From: Taxawa tesnikishii (nom. ined.)
Lineage: Eukaryota > Ascomycota > Dothideomycetes > Dothideales
Direction: 5' to 3'
Length of the DNA: 64,000 bases
Assembly (NCBI GenBank): GCA_030247885.1
Contig: JAPDRO010000021.1
Coordinates: 186,001-250,000, forward strand
Positions 36,312-47,869 of this stretch are shown in pieces (position 1 is the first letter of the stretch; each line of letters begins with the position of its first letter). The notes below the pieces were generated by a model. That model made no database searches and was not told the origin of the DNA. It saw nothing but the letters and a program-made list of their open reading frames with translations. The position numbers and the translations under genes were made by a program.

Positions 36312-38921
36312 TCAAAGCCCAAGCCACCAACTTGTCTTCGTAATCTCGAACAGCCCCTCCAGAGCTCCCGCAGACAGATCACTGCTGTCTCCGACAAGCA
36401 CCTTATAGACATCCTTCTCCATGATCCACTTGTCCTTGCTCTCGTCAAACCAACTGGCAGCATACTTCAACGGAATATTGATCTCGACCTGCTCGCTCGC
36501 GCCCTTCTCGACGAAGACCTTGGCGTAGCCTTTCAACTCCTTGACCGGTCGCTTCACGGACGGCTTAGCCTGCGACACGTACACCTGCACCACTTGCGCG
36601 CCGGCTCTAGCTCCGGTATTAGATACCTTGACGCTGACGGTGAGCTCCTTGCCATCGTTGTGCACCTTGAGATCCGAGAATTCGAACGTGGTGTACGACA
36701 GTCCGTGACCGAAGGTGAAGTTGACGGGGCGCCTGACCATGTCGTAATAACGGTAACCGATGTATATGTCTTCGCCGTAGAGGGCGCGGCCGCCCTCGCT
36801 GCGGAAGTTCAGGAAGGCGGGGTTGTCTTCGTTGCGGATGGGGAAGGAGAGGGGAGCTTGCCGGAAGGATTGACGTCGCCGAATAGCACGTCTGCGATCG
36901 CATTGCCCGTCTCGTTGCCGCCGTACCACGCCTGCAGCAGCCCGGACACCTTGTGCAGCCATGGCATCTCGACTGGCGTACCGGACTGCATGACGACGAC
37001 TGTCTTGGGGTTTGCCTCGGCGACGGCGTCGATGAGACGGTCGAGGTGACCTGGGAGACGCATGTGTTCGCGATCCGTGCCCTCGGACTCCCAGTCCATG
37101 TTCAATCCGGCGCAGACCACGACCTGCGAAGCGTTCTTGGCGAGTCGAGCTGCGGTGCGAATCTCCTCCTCTTCATCGATCTTGAAGGCCCCACCCAGAC
37201 GCACGGCACCGCCGCCAAAGAGCACCGTGTCACTGCCTTTGATCTTGTTGGTCACGGCGCTGCCGAACTCGACCTTGACGTGGTATGTTTGGTCCTTCTT
37301 GACCGGGAAGGTGCCACGCTCCTCCACTGTCCCGCAGCCGAAGAACGAGGACCCGTGAGTTTGCTCGGTCGAGTTGTCGATGACGAGCTTGCCGTCCACG
37401 AAGACGTTTGCGGTTCCATAAACGCAATTGCCCAGCTCGAAATCGCCGTCACGCTCGGCTGTGAAGTATCCGTCCACGTTGGCGTACCACAACTTGCTCT
37501 TGAGTTTCGGGTGCTCGTAGTCCATGAACATCATGTTCGTGTTTGTGAGGTGGAGTTCGTCAACAGCCTCGCGGTCCTTGACATCTGGCGCCTCGTTGAA
37601 AGCGCGGAAGATGACGCCTTCCTTTGCGTTCTCGTCTGCTGCGATCCGGAATATTTGGCCAACCAGTGGAAGCTCCTTGTGCGAGTAGGCACCCACTGAG
37701 TATTCAATCTTTTGACCTTTGACCTTCTCGGAAATGCCATCGAATGGCGTGACTGCGTAGTAAGCCTCCATAGAAGCCGATCCACCGCCACAGAAGGTAG
37801 CTACCTTGGCGTTAGGGCCGATGATCAGGATCTGATTGTAGTTAGCGAAGGCGGTGAATTCATATTCAACCCCGTACCGGTTTCTCCTTGCTCAGTGGCA
37901 GCACCTCTGCTTCATTCTTGAGCAGGACAATCGAGTCTGCCGCAACCCGTCGCAACAACTCGGATGTTTCTGGGTTATCCAGCTTTCCCTCTGGCGCGTT
38001 CTCGGGTATTCCGGAAGCGGCGCACTCCTTGACCAGCTGCAGCACCTGACGTGCACGATCATCAAGCGCATCCGGAGCGAATTTGTTGGAGACGAAGGCA
38101 TGGAGTGCCGCGTCCCCTCTGAAACGTGTTGGACCGGGCATTTCAAGGTCAAGGCCGGCGTTGATGGCCTCGGACGTGGAGTATGTGCCGAACCAGTCGC
38201 TCATGACTAGACCCTCCCAGCCCCATTCTCCTCGAAGTATCTTTTAAGAATTTTTGGGTTCTCACTGACGTGTGTTCCGTTGACCTTGTTGTAAGCGGTC
38301 ATGAAGGCTTTCGGGCGCGCATCGCGCGTAGCAATTTGAAAAGGAAGCAGATAAATCTCCCTCAGAGCTCTCTGTGTGATGATGGCATCGTAGAGTCCAC
38401 GCTCATGCTCCTGGTCATTGCACACAAAATGCTTGATTGTAGCAACCACACCCGTCTCTTGGATGCCCTTCACAAGTGCTGCCGAGCCGAGACCTGCAAG
38501 CACAGGGTCCTCGGCCAGGGACTCGAAACCTCTTCCGCCCAGCGGACTGCGTTGCATGTTGATTGTGGGACCGAGTATGACGTGCGCTCCTTTTGCGATG
38601 GATTCCTTGCCCATCAATCTCCCTGACTCCTGGAGAAGCTCCTGATCCCATGTCGCTCCCAGAGCAGTACCGCAGGGGAAGCAGGCGGCACGAACACCAT
38701 TGAAGAATCTGGTTCCACGAATGCCATTGGGTCCGTCCGATGTTCGCAGAGAAGGGACGCCGTGCTGGGGAGTGCTTTAGTATGCCAGAAATCAATGCCT
38801 GCGCAATGTCAGGCAGAGTAATCTAAGGGAACTGCGCATGCCAAGCTGTACCTGCTAGAAGCGACACCTTCTCTGTATTGGTGAGCCTAGAGAGCACAGC
38901 CTCTACATCTATATCGGCCAT
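36312..38921 (-). CDS. GH3 beta-glucosidase with PA14 domain, frame broken three times
   Basis: Hydrolyses beta-glucosides such as cellobiose or aryl-glucosides. Exons are 38921-38852, 38798-37878 and 37831-36312 (introns 53 and 46 bp); about 837 aa, the usual length for PA14-bearing fungal GH3 enzymes. There is no signal peptide, so it is probably intracellular. Domains: GH3 N-terminal barrel ([22 protein letters not shown], nucleophile Asp in [12 protein letters not shown], about residue 225), then the GH3 C-terminal domain split by a PA14 insert (FRAFNEAP...HGSSFFGCG), [13 protein letters not shown], and a fibronectin-III-like end ([15 protein letters not shown]). The frame is lost at 38767-38770 (GGGG), 38242-38245 (TTTT) and 36851-36854 (GGGG). 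Adding one base at each restores the whole family sequence and makes the exon phases agree. Three independent lesions in one conserved gene argue for sequence error. Confidence 0.85.
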
Positions 38922-40010
38922 GTTTGCTCAGTATCGGCGGGTAAGTGAACGAACGTATGACAAGATCAAGGAAGAGAGTGGAACAAAGCAAAGAGAGAGC
39001 TCTTTCGCGGTCTTACCTTCGATTAATAGGCTCTATTCTACTATGACGGCTACGTGTCAACTGATCTGGGCAACATTGTGTCGACGGAGCTGCCCCCACG
39101 CAACACAAGCCAGAAACCAGCCAAGGGAATACCCAGATCGGGGGCATTGAGGGGCATTCCACGGGTTGTCGCGCCTAAATCCCGCATCGATCGAGGTGAC
39201 AATGAGCACGCGACGAAGTGAAGGTCATATTATACCGAACAAACACCGCCAAGAACCGGAGAATGGCCGGAGTGACCAATGAAGGCGTCTCCTGCTGTTC
39301 GAGGTCGAAACTTTCCGCATGGTCGGAGAATCTTATCTTGACCTTTGCATAATCCTCCGGCGCTGCCTGCATCGAAATGTGCCGTTGACAAGAAAAGTGC
39401 TCCATATTTGCCGGTACCGAGGCATGCAATGTGTCAGGCTTAATTAGCCTGCTTGTGTTCATCTCGTCTGTTCATGCAGTCCATACGGAAGAGCGGTTTC
39501 CGTTCCGTAGATGGTGCAGCATGTTGTTCGCTATGCCGGTCGGGGGAAACGATGACTCGGCTGTCAGGTCGCCAATACCCAGTATTTAGCCGTAGGATCC
39601 GACCTCGTGTTTCACTACTGCATGTCTCAAGCGTCTTGACTCAGGACTGACAGAAAATGGCTTCAAGTCGAAGTCGTGCGACGAAGCTGACGCTATCCCA
39701 TGAGGCCAGCATATTGCGACAGCTCGAGGTAGGCTGCGGATAGGCGCGCACAGCCTAAGTGGTAATTACCACCGAGTGTAACCTAAGAATTATGCTTCGT
39801 CCTGCATTCACCCAAGTACAAATGTGTAAGGAGATGATTTCCAAAGATACAATTTTCCAACGAGAAGTACAAAACTGCATGCGCGTATGACATATACGTG
39901 TACACAACGACTCATGCCTTTGTGAACTGGTGCAACAAGAGAATGTGTCAGAGGCAAGACAGAATGTTGCAGCAGCTTGGCAAAGCAAACCAACGAAGCA
40001 ATACAAAACT
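38922..40010. other. Intergenic, 1.1 kb
   Basis: Promoter of the beta-glucosidase gene and 3' flank of the GTPase gene, both on the minus strand. No recognisable gene or repeat is present. Confidence 0.5.
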
Positions 40011-40690
40011 TTACATGACCGTGCAGGCTGGTGGTTCGCTCCGCCCACCTCCTTCTTCCGTTGTGGTAAGCGCTGCAGTCTTCGCAAGATCTTCAAAGAC
40101 CTCCCTGCACAGTTCGCCAGTCAATGCGCTACATTCGCAATATCGATCACAGCGCATTTCCTGTGCCACTCTCAGGCCCTCTTGAGGAAAGACCACGTTT
40201 GGGTCACCCTCACGGCGCAGGTCACGCTTCAGGCCTAGCGTCACAACCGGAATGAGCTCGTCGTAATTGAAGTGAGTCTCAACAATATGCTTCCACCTCG
40301 TATGTAACGAGTTCAGCGTATCCCTCTCTGGGATTGAGTAGCAGAGAACAATGACGGAAGGCTTGAGGAGAGCGTACGATGTCGGAGAGGCGGTATCGTA
40401 GAACTCAAACCGGTACGGACGATTGTACATCTTTATGTCAAAGACGAATGGTTGGTCCATGTCTTTGAGTACTGGTAGTGCTTTGGTGCCACTCGCCGCA
40501 GGGCCACGAGAGCCAAGGGTCAATCGTCTGTCCACCCATCAGGTCACTTCGGGAGAAAAAGCCAAGAAAAACAGATGCAAAAGGGGTGAGAGAGTTGTGG
40601 AACGTACGAGAGAAACATCGACTTACCCACATCTGCATCGCCGAGAAGGAGTATGCTGACCTCAGGGGTATCGAAGTTGAGATCTGCCAT
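40011..40690 (-). CDS. Atypical Ras/Rho-like small GTPase, prenylated
   Basis: Exons are 40690-40608 and 40527-40011 (80-bp intron, GTACGT...GGACAG); 199 aa. The G1 loop is GDADVGKS (residues 17-24). The G3 region reads FYDTASP, so the usual DTAGQ Gly and catalytic Gln are replaced. G4 is LGLKRDLR, Rho-like, without the usual Asn/Thr-Lys-x-Asp. G5 is ECSALTGE. The protein ends in CTVM, a CAAX box, so membrane anchoring by prenylation is expected. It belongs to a filamentous-fungal Rho-like group rather than Rho1-4, Cdc42 or Rac (from overall residue pattern). Loss of the switch-II glutamine suggests slow or absent GTP hydrolysis (inference). MADLNFDTPEV was chosen as start because it places G1 at the normal distance. 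Divergent from PRS1. Confidence 0.8.
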
Positions 40691-41206
40691 ACCGCTGACG
40701 CGTCTTACGCAGAGGGCACGATGACAGACTTCTGGTATCTGCACTGCAGGTCGGTGATATATATCCTCGAGCAGCTAGTACGACGCGACGGTTGTAAAAG
40801 CACCAGAAGGCCGGCAGGATCGCGAAATGAGGAGCCTTGGCAATGATCTGCGTCAGCCCGCGTTTAAGATGCGCCATTTTTCTTTATCGATAGCTAGCCG
40901 GCGCGAACGTCTCTTCTGATACCTGAGTTCGGAGAAAGCCAAAACTGACATCTCTTCATTATGATAAGCGAAAAAGACTCCATCGTCGTTCACCACGCTC
41001 TCATAGTTCAGACCTGGTTACAGGAGCTGATTCTCGGCCCAACAGCGCCTGGATAGTCCTAAGAACCTCGTCTCTCTCCCTGAGGTCTCGAAGTCGCGAA
41101 GGAGTGGGGCTTGAAGAAAAATTCCCGGACAAAGCTCCAAGGACAGAGCTTGCTTGAATAGAGGACTCGGAGGTCGTTGAAGTTTGGCGACCTACAGATT
41201 CCCAAG
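40691..41206. other. Divergent promoter region GTPase / PRS1
   Basis: About 0.5 kb between two divergent starts. Short open frames are seen on both strands, but nothing is conserved. Confidence 0.5.
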
Positions 41207-42669
41207 ATGGTACGCAACATAGTCGTTCTGGGCGGCAGCTCGCACCCGCAGCTCACCGAGACCATCTGCAATCACCTCGGCGTTCCTCCAGCGAAGATCA
41301 TTCTGGGAAAATTCGCGGTCGGAGAAACGCGTGTGGAAATTGTCGAGTCTGTCCGAGGAAAAGATGTCTTTATTGTGCAATCAGGAGGTGGAAAGGTCAA
41401 TGATCACCTCATGGAGCTTCTGATCACCATATCCGCTTGTAAGACAGCTTCTGCGAAGCGCGTAACGGCTATCCTGCCACTCTTCCCATACTCCCGCCAG
41501 AGCGACATTCCGTACAATAAGGTGGGCGCGCCGCTGGTCAAGGCTCCAGGCTCTACCGTCAACAAGAATGGAAACTATACCTTTGACAGTAGGCCACAGA
41601 CACCATATCCTGGCGGGCCAGAGAGCGCCGGTATGAAAAATGGATCAGAAAGCCTTCACAGGAAGTTGAACGGCCTTCAGCTGCGCGACCAGCTCAACCA
41701 CGTAAATGGAGACGGGGCAAAGTCGAGTCGTCGCTCGACCATCAACTCGGACAGATCGGATTACTTCGAGGACGGCGACAAATCCAACGGCCTCACCCGC
41801 ACAGAGACCAACATCTCAATCGTCGCCGCCAACAGGCCCCTCCTTTTGAACCACAAAGAGGCTATAAGCAGTGGGTTGCGCAGGCCGGAACTCTTGTCGC
41901 GGATCTTCTGACGTGCGCTGGCGCCGATCACATCATCACAATGGATCTCCATGACCCACAGTACCAAGGTTTCTTTGACATCCCTGTCGACAACCTGTAT
42001 GGAAGACACCTCTTGCGCAAGTACATTCAATACCAAGTGCCGAATTACCAGCAGGCCGTCATCGTGTCGCCTGACGCGGGTGGTGCGAAGAGAGCCACGG
42101 CGATCGCGGATGCTCTGGAGATGCCGTTCGCGTTGATTCATAAGGTAGGTTGACGAAGGATTACAAAGGACGATCAATCAATACGGGTTTGTATTGCGTT
42201 TGAGTTCTTGAGTACTGAGACCGTTCAGGAACGTCGCCCGACCCAGATCACAGACCGCCAAAATGCCAGCATGATGCTTGTAGGAGACGTCGTCAATCGC
42301 ACCGCCATCTTGATCGATGATCTCGCAGACACTTCCAACACCATAACCCGTGCAGCCAAACTGGTGAAGAAGGAGGGTGCCACCGAAGTCATTGCACTGG
42401 TAACGCACGGCGTGTTGAGTGGTGATGCGATTGATCGGATCAATGCGAGTGCGTTGGACAAGCTGGTTGTAACGAACAGTGTAGACCAGACCGAGCATCG
42501 CCGGAGATGTCCGAAGCTGGAAGTGCTTGAGGTCGGCAACGTCTTTGCTGAGGTAAGAGAAACGATTGCATGCGTCTGACAACAAAGGAGCGCGTCACTG
42601 ATGTCTCTACAGGCTATCCGGAGAGTGCACCATGGAGAGAGTATTAGCGTTCTGTTTCAATACGATTGA
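41207..42669 (+). CDS. PRS1: Ribose-phosphate pyrophosphokinase (Prs1-type, with insertion)
   Basis: Makes PRPP from ribose-5-phosphate and ATP for purine, pyrimidine, His, Trp and NAD synthesis. Exons are 41207-42144, 42229-42552 and 42613-42669 (introns 84 and 60 bp); about 439 aa (yeast Prs1 427). Motifs: GGSSHPQL and [11 protein letters not shown] at the N-terminus, [50 protein letters not shown], and the ribose-5-phosphate loop VLIDD-type [14 protein letters not shown]. Between [10 protein letters not shown] and [17 protein letters not shown] sits a polar insertion of about 105 residues, the non-homologous region typical of Prs1 subunits, which work in heteromers. The frame breaks at CCCC 41837-41840 inside the insertion; one C restores it. 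[10 protein letters not shown] was chosen over an ATG 30 bases upstream by family alignment. Confidence 0.92.
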
Positions 42670-43627
42670 ACAAGCAGTAGGCATTTATGGGGTCTTGGCG
42701 TAGTTTTTTATTTTCTAAAGACTACTACTACAAGTCGTTCGATCGCTCGAATCAAAATCACATGCAAGATTGAAGAGCAGAGCAGTTGGCTGGGAGACTG
42801 GGGAGCTGGTGCAGGAAGCTTAAGCTTTGACAGAAGATTGTCGTTGTTGCTGCCGCCTGCTTGCAAGATCCAATGAGGGGCACGTCATGGCTGTCGCGAA
42901 GGGGCACTGTTTGTGCGGACCCGTCACAGTGAGTTTCGTTCAATTTCTTAGGATGTAAGAGACAATCTACAACCAGAGACTATGGAGGACAGTTGTAATT
43001 CTCTATTGGTTCAGGTGCAAAGGCAGGTGAAGGTGATTGGGTGGGTGACGTTGCCGGGCCCTCTGGCAGTGAATGTCACTCTCGGTCGCGGTGATGTAAC
43101 AGCTCGTCCAGCATCAACAACAATCTGCGATCTCGGCGCCCGCAAAGCTTGCAGCTGTGCCTGGTGACGATCTCACGCATTCACGCTTGAAGGCCTGGGT
43201 CGCCTGGTATCGCAGCAACGCGGTGTTTCGAAGAATTTAGCGTAGTTCTCAGTAGCGCGTTCAGATACACGACAGAGCACCTCTATCGTTTCTTCTCCCG
43301 TCTACATCTTGCCTCGCAACACTTGATCCGTACCAAACACATCCTGCTGCAGCGCACAAATCACGAAGCTTTCCCTATAAGGAATTGACCAATCAACGCT
43401 CAAGCGCAGAATCACGCTGCACGGACCCCGTTGATTCCGCATCTTCGAGCTTCCCAAGCAAAAGTAACCTTCCTCTTACACTTCTTGTTTCCTTACATAA
43501 CATTTGCTCACATCACATCGCAGCTTCTGCAATTGAACATCACTCACCCTACAACACATCTGCGCGTCGTACCTTCCTGAGTCTGAACAACACATCCTTC
43601 CCGCAAGCACACATTCCTTCCGGCGTC
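42670..43627. other. Intergenic, about 1 kb
   Basis: 3' flank of PRS1 and promoter of the basic-protein gene. The last 300 bases are C/A/T-rich. No RNA gene or repeat was recognised. Confidence 0.5.
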
Positions 43628-46127
43628 ATGCCGCCCAAGAAGGCCCGCGCCAGCAAGGCCGCGACCTCTAAGGCCGCTCCACCAACCCCTACAGCCACCG
43701 CTGCCTCGACGCGTAGCCGCCGCGGCGCTTCATCTGAACCACTCATCAAGCCCTATTCACCACCGAAGCGCACTTTCAGAAAGCGCAAGGCTTCCGTGTC
43801 GCAGCAGTCCCAGACTTCAGAGGTGTCCGACACCACCACACGCCCAGACGAGACCGAGGAGGAGCGTCCACGCCAAACCTCAACGCCCCCATCTCCGATA
43901 CTCGAAGGTACGTATTGTGGCATGTTAAGCCTTTGTCCCCATTGTCTCACATACTATTGTCACGCACAATGGCCCGCGCTAACAGCTGCACAGAGCCAGA
44001 GCCCGTCGACACCGTTGAGACTATTGAGGTCGTCGAGATCGTCGTTCCAAACATTGCCGCCTCCATCCCAGAGGATACTACAGACGAGACTGAGGAAGAG
44101 TTGTCACAGGTCGGAAAGAAGCCCTACGTGGACCCTCGCAGCACCATCCGCTGGCGCCAGACCATTGGTAAGCGCGCCGCAGAGCTGGAAGCGGAAGAGA
44201 AGGAGAAGGAGGCTGCGGAGAAGGCAGCGCTGGCCGCTGCCAAAGCAGTCGAGGAGCCGTCTGCCGTATCACCGCCACAGATCCAGGAGACAGCCCCAAC
44301 TCCGGAAAAGACCATCACCACCCCGTTTCCACCGGCCCGCGCAAGTCTCTGGTCGGCTACATCAACCCTTGGAGCGCCATAAAAACCTTTGCCGATTACT
44401 GGACCACTTCACCGTCCAAAGAGTCACCGTCCAAACACGAAAAGCCAGCAGAGCCCACACCTGAGCCCACACCAGTGCCGAAGCGCAAGGCCCTCGAGAT
44501 GGCCGAAGACAAAGCCCAGCACCCAAGCGCCAAGCGTGTCAAGACCGGCAACAACCGTTTCGTCGTGCCAGATGCTTCGGACGACGAAGACGATACTACC
44601 ACCCCTGCGAAGGCGTCAGAGCCACCAAAACAGCCAGAGCGCACTCCTGCTACGAAGACCGAACGCACTCCTGCGAAGAAGCCGGAATACATCCACACTT
44701 CATTTGATCAGGGCAACAAGGAGAATGATGAGCCTGTAGCTCCGCAACACACCCCGCGTACCGAGCGTCGTACCGTCAAGTCAGTCCGCGCAAAGCGCAT
44801 GGGTCTGACTGCTTCCGCGCCACCTAAGACACACGTTTTCCCGGATCACGAGACCGACGCGGGGCTGAGAAGAGCTGAGACTCAGCGCAACATGGGTTCT
44901 CCCACCGCCCACCGTTCGAAGGATCGCAGAGAGGGCAGGGACTACAAGGGTCGTCGCACCGCCCCACCCAAGCCAAAGGAGCGCAATGCGGACAAGAGGG
45001 AGGAGAACATGACAAAGGAACAAGAGAGTGCAGCGAGACGTGCTCGCGTACTGGAGGATCTAGCCAACATTGAGCACGAACAGAAGTGTCTGAACGCAAA
45101 GAAGGAGGCATGCATGGCTGCCCTCAAGGAGATTGATGAAGTCGAAGCTGCTGCTCAGCAGGCCGGACAGAAGAGGAAGAGGAAGATTCTCTTCGATCTG
45201 ACCGCGCCAAACACTAAGATTCCGGCGCATCTCCCAGGAAAGAAAGGATACGGGATTGTTGACGAGTTCTTCGACGTTGACGAGGACGAGGTGGAGCTCG
45301 AGGTCGACGAAGACGACCAGGAGTTCGCTCACTACAACAACACTCGTCCAGCCAAGGTCGCCCGTACCGACGCGAATGTCTTCCGCCCTGATGGGGACAG
45401 CGTCCCACAATTCGCCACTCCATCCGACGCTACTAAGCCTGCTGCGGCGCAGACCCCTCAGCATAACACTCAGCAGACCACCAGTCTATTCGGCTTCACT
45501 CAGTCTGCCATCACACCTATGAACGATCAACAGCAAGCCGCCGCTCCATCCGGCTTCACTCCGTCTGTCACCACATCCACGGACCTTCCACAACCCGCTA
45601 GCACTGTGGATGGTTCACCGCCAGCACTTCTCGACGACCGCTCACCGCGATCTCAGTACATTCACGACCAGGGCGAGAGAATGAAGGAGAAATACTTGAA
45701 GCATAAGCCCAAGCTGCCCTCCAACCTCAGCGAGATGAAGCGTCACTCGTATGGCTTCAACCAGATCCTCGGCACCCCATCACCAAGGAAGCCTTCCACC
45801 CCTTACACATATGGAAGCGCCATGAGCGTCGACACTCCAAACAGCTACACTCCACTCCGTCAATTCAACGAGCAGCAGAAGGAGGCTGCTGATGCCGCTG
45901 TTCCGTTGATAGCAGCGGTGGCCGACCGCCTCGTCGACTCCATGGGCTTCCCATTGGCCAGGACTCGCTTCACAGCCGAGGAAAAAGAGTATGCAAAGCG
46001 CATGGTTCCTGAGACCAAAGAGAATCTCCAGCGCGTTGACGGCGACTTCGCTGCTCGCTTCCGTGACTACCTTGTCGCCAACGCAAAGGACGTCGCTAAG
46101 GCGTCCTGCGGTATGATCGTCGCCTGA
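43628..46127 (+). CDS. Large basic, low-complexity, probably nuclear protein; unrecognised
   Basis: Exons are 43628-43907 and 43994-46127 (86-bp intron, phase 1); about 804 aa. It begins MPPKKARASKAATSKAAPP, Lys/Ala/Pro-rich like chromatin proteins. The frame breaks at CCCC 44321-44324; after adding one base it reads TGPRKSLVGYINPWSAIKTFADYWTTSP, the most aromatic and probably folded short motif. Later there are KRKALEMAEDK..AKRVKTG (NLS-like), a long charged helix around KEQESAARRARVLEDLANIEHEQKCLNAKK (coiled coil likely), HLPGKKGYGIVDEFFDVDEDEVELEVDEDD, scattered FG dipeptides (SLFGFTQSA, APSGFTPS) and a folded C-terminus ending KDVAKASCGMIVA. FG dipeptides and basic stretches would fit a nucleoporin or chromatin factor, but I cannot assign a family. 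Confidence 0.75.
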
Positions 46128-46521
46128 ACGCCCACGTCGCGTAGCCCAAACTTGCTCAGCCATGACACCTTGTTCGAATGAATGTTAGGCTGGTGGGAGG
46201 CAGCATGGGAACTTGGGTTTGGCATTTCGGGTGTGCTTTTGTTGCATTTGCATGATGATGAGCGGTGAACCTACGGGCCCGCAATGTGCATAGGTTCCAT
46301 TGGGTTTTCGAAAGCGAACAGGCAGGGGTCGTACCCCAACTGCAATGCAAAGTGATTTTCTTCGTACTCATACCTTTGATTCCCTGATTGAGATTTGTCT
46401 CACTCGTCGGCCCCGTCCCGGAGATAGCCCTCCGATCTGCTGTCTACTAACTGTTCTCGGATATTGCAATCATCGATTGTTGTGTCCATGCCGATGCGAA
46501 GTGCTTTTCTTCACGTTCATA
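46128..46521. other. Spacer between basic-protein gene and transposon
   Basis: 3' flank of the gene ending at 46127, up to the TA duplication at 46520-46521. No coding signal is seen. Confidence 0.5.
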
Positions 46522-46546
46522 TGATACCTCGGCAAAAGTCTGCGTA
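46522..46546 (+). repeat. Left terminal inverted repeat
   Basis: 25 bp, an exact reverse complement of 47845-47869; preceded by the TA target duplication at 46520-46521. Confidence 0.95.
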
Positions 46547-46711
46547 ATTCCCCGAATCCTCCGAATCCAGAAGCCTACCCTCTGATGCACCACCCTATGC
46601 CCTGTACCTATAACACTAGCAATTAACTAGCAAACTGAGTATGGAATAGTTCAGATCTTGGAGGTTTGCATGGCAACTCAGGAATAGTGATTTTCTTCAG
46701 TATCTAGTGTA

Positions 46712-47790
46712 CTAGCCATCATTCTGAAGGCAAGCCTGGATCCTATCCACCATACTCACAACACAGTTATACACTGCATTACTACTGATATGATCCCAAG
46801 CATGTACAAGGGCATCTTCCATCCTTTCATGTACAAAGTCATTACCACCACTCCATAGATCCATGCCAGGATATAGCTGAAAGAGCTGCTTTTTGAGCAT
46901 AGCCTATACATGCTTAATGGGGTTCAGATCTAGTGAGTATGCAGGCCAGTCTTCCACCAGTTTGATGCCTTCCTTTCTGAAAAAGCTGCTGTCTTTCTGG
47001 CTGTGTGTATACTAGCGTTATCTTGCTGGAATAGCAGGTCCTTATGGTACATAGGAAGTAGGCCCATAGTAAGAGCATCAATGTATGAGTTTGCTGAGTA
47101 CCCTTGCCTCTTTGACTCCATATCCCTACGCATAACAATCAATTCAGTCTTGTAGTTGCTATATATGCCAGCCCATACCATCACACGTATGTCCTTGCTC
47201 TTGTTGAATGGTTGAACCTTGTCTTTCTGGTATGCTTGGCCAGTAGCACGCCATACATAGGCAGCTGGTTTACTAGATCCACGCTCTATAGAGCACTCAT
47301 CTGAAAAGATGACTTTTAGCCAGTCTTCAACACTCCAGTCTTTGTGTAATTTACACCATTCTCTTCTCCTTTCAGCTGAGGCTTCTGACAACAAAGGTCT
47401 CTTCTTGGCAATCCAATCCTTGATGCCTTGGTCCTTTAGAACTCGGTAGACTGTAGCATGGCTGCAATCCAGCTGGAGATCCTTCAAAAGCTGGCCATAG
47501 TTGTGAAATGGATATTTACGCGCATAACGCACAATTGTACGCTTTGTGCGCTCTGTACAAGCTTGTGGACGGCCCATGCGAGGTTTGGAGACACCGTGTA
47601 GTCGCTAAGAGGACCTTTTGATAGTAGTACTAATGGTACTGGCTGTAAGGTTGAAGATCTCGCGTATTTGACGCTGTAGTACACTAGCAATAGCCATTCC
47701 AACGATCTGGTTTCTTGTAGCTGGTGAGATCTCAGTATTGCGACGTCTATTACGCGGTATTACAGCAAGAGCACGAGTTTGTGGCGCCAT
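46712..47790 (-). pseudogene. Tc1/impala-type DDE transposase, degenerate
   Basis: Reads from MAPQTRALAVIPRN (47790): an N-terminal helix-turn-helix pair (RNQIVGMAIASVLQRQIREIF..., then RTIVRYARKYPFHNYGQLL...ATVYRVLKDQG), followed by the DDE domain with first Asp in VIFSDECSIERG and second in LLFQQDNASIHTA. The third acidic position, Glu in the family motif SPDLNPIE, is Lys here (SLDLNPIKHV). Lesions: TAG at 47607-47605, a one-base loss at the A/T run 46980-46984, Pro to Leu at 46933-46931, Glu to Lys at 46915-46913, and TAG for the expected Trp at 46906-46904. All four substitutions are explained by C-to-T in CpA on one or other strand, the signature of repeat-induced point mutation. About 355 codons in total. 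Confidence 0.88.
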
Positions 47791-47844
47791 AGTGGTGGTT
47801 GAATTGATAGAGTGTTATTCTAGCTGACGCGTCGCGCGAATCTG

Positions 47845-47869
47845 TACGCAGACTTTTGCCGAGGTATCA
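47845..47869 (-). repeat. Right terminal inverted repeat
   Basis: 25 bp, an exact reverse complement of 46522-46546; followed by the TA target duplication at 47870-47871. Confidence 0.95.

Larger units (their letters stand above)
46522..47869 (-). mobile_element. Impala-like Tc1/mariner DNA transposon, 1,348 bp, inactive
   Basis: Bounded by perfect 25-bp terminal inverted repeats (46522-46546, beginning tgatacctcggcaaaag, and 47845-47869) and flanked on each side by TA (46520-46521 and 47870-47871), the Tc1/mariner target duplication. Size and repeat length are close to those of impala from Fusarium. The internal transposase, on the minus strand, is damaged, so the copy is non-autonomous. 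Intact end repeats and duplication imply insertion that is old enough to be mutated but not eroded at its ends. It lies between two genes and disrupts neither. Confidence 0.93.
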
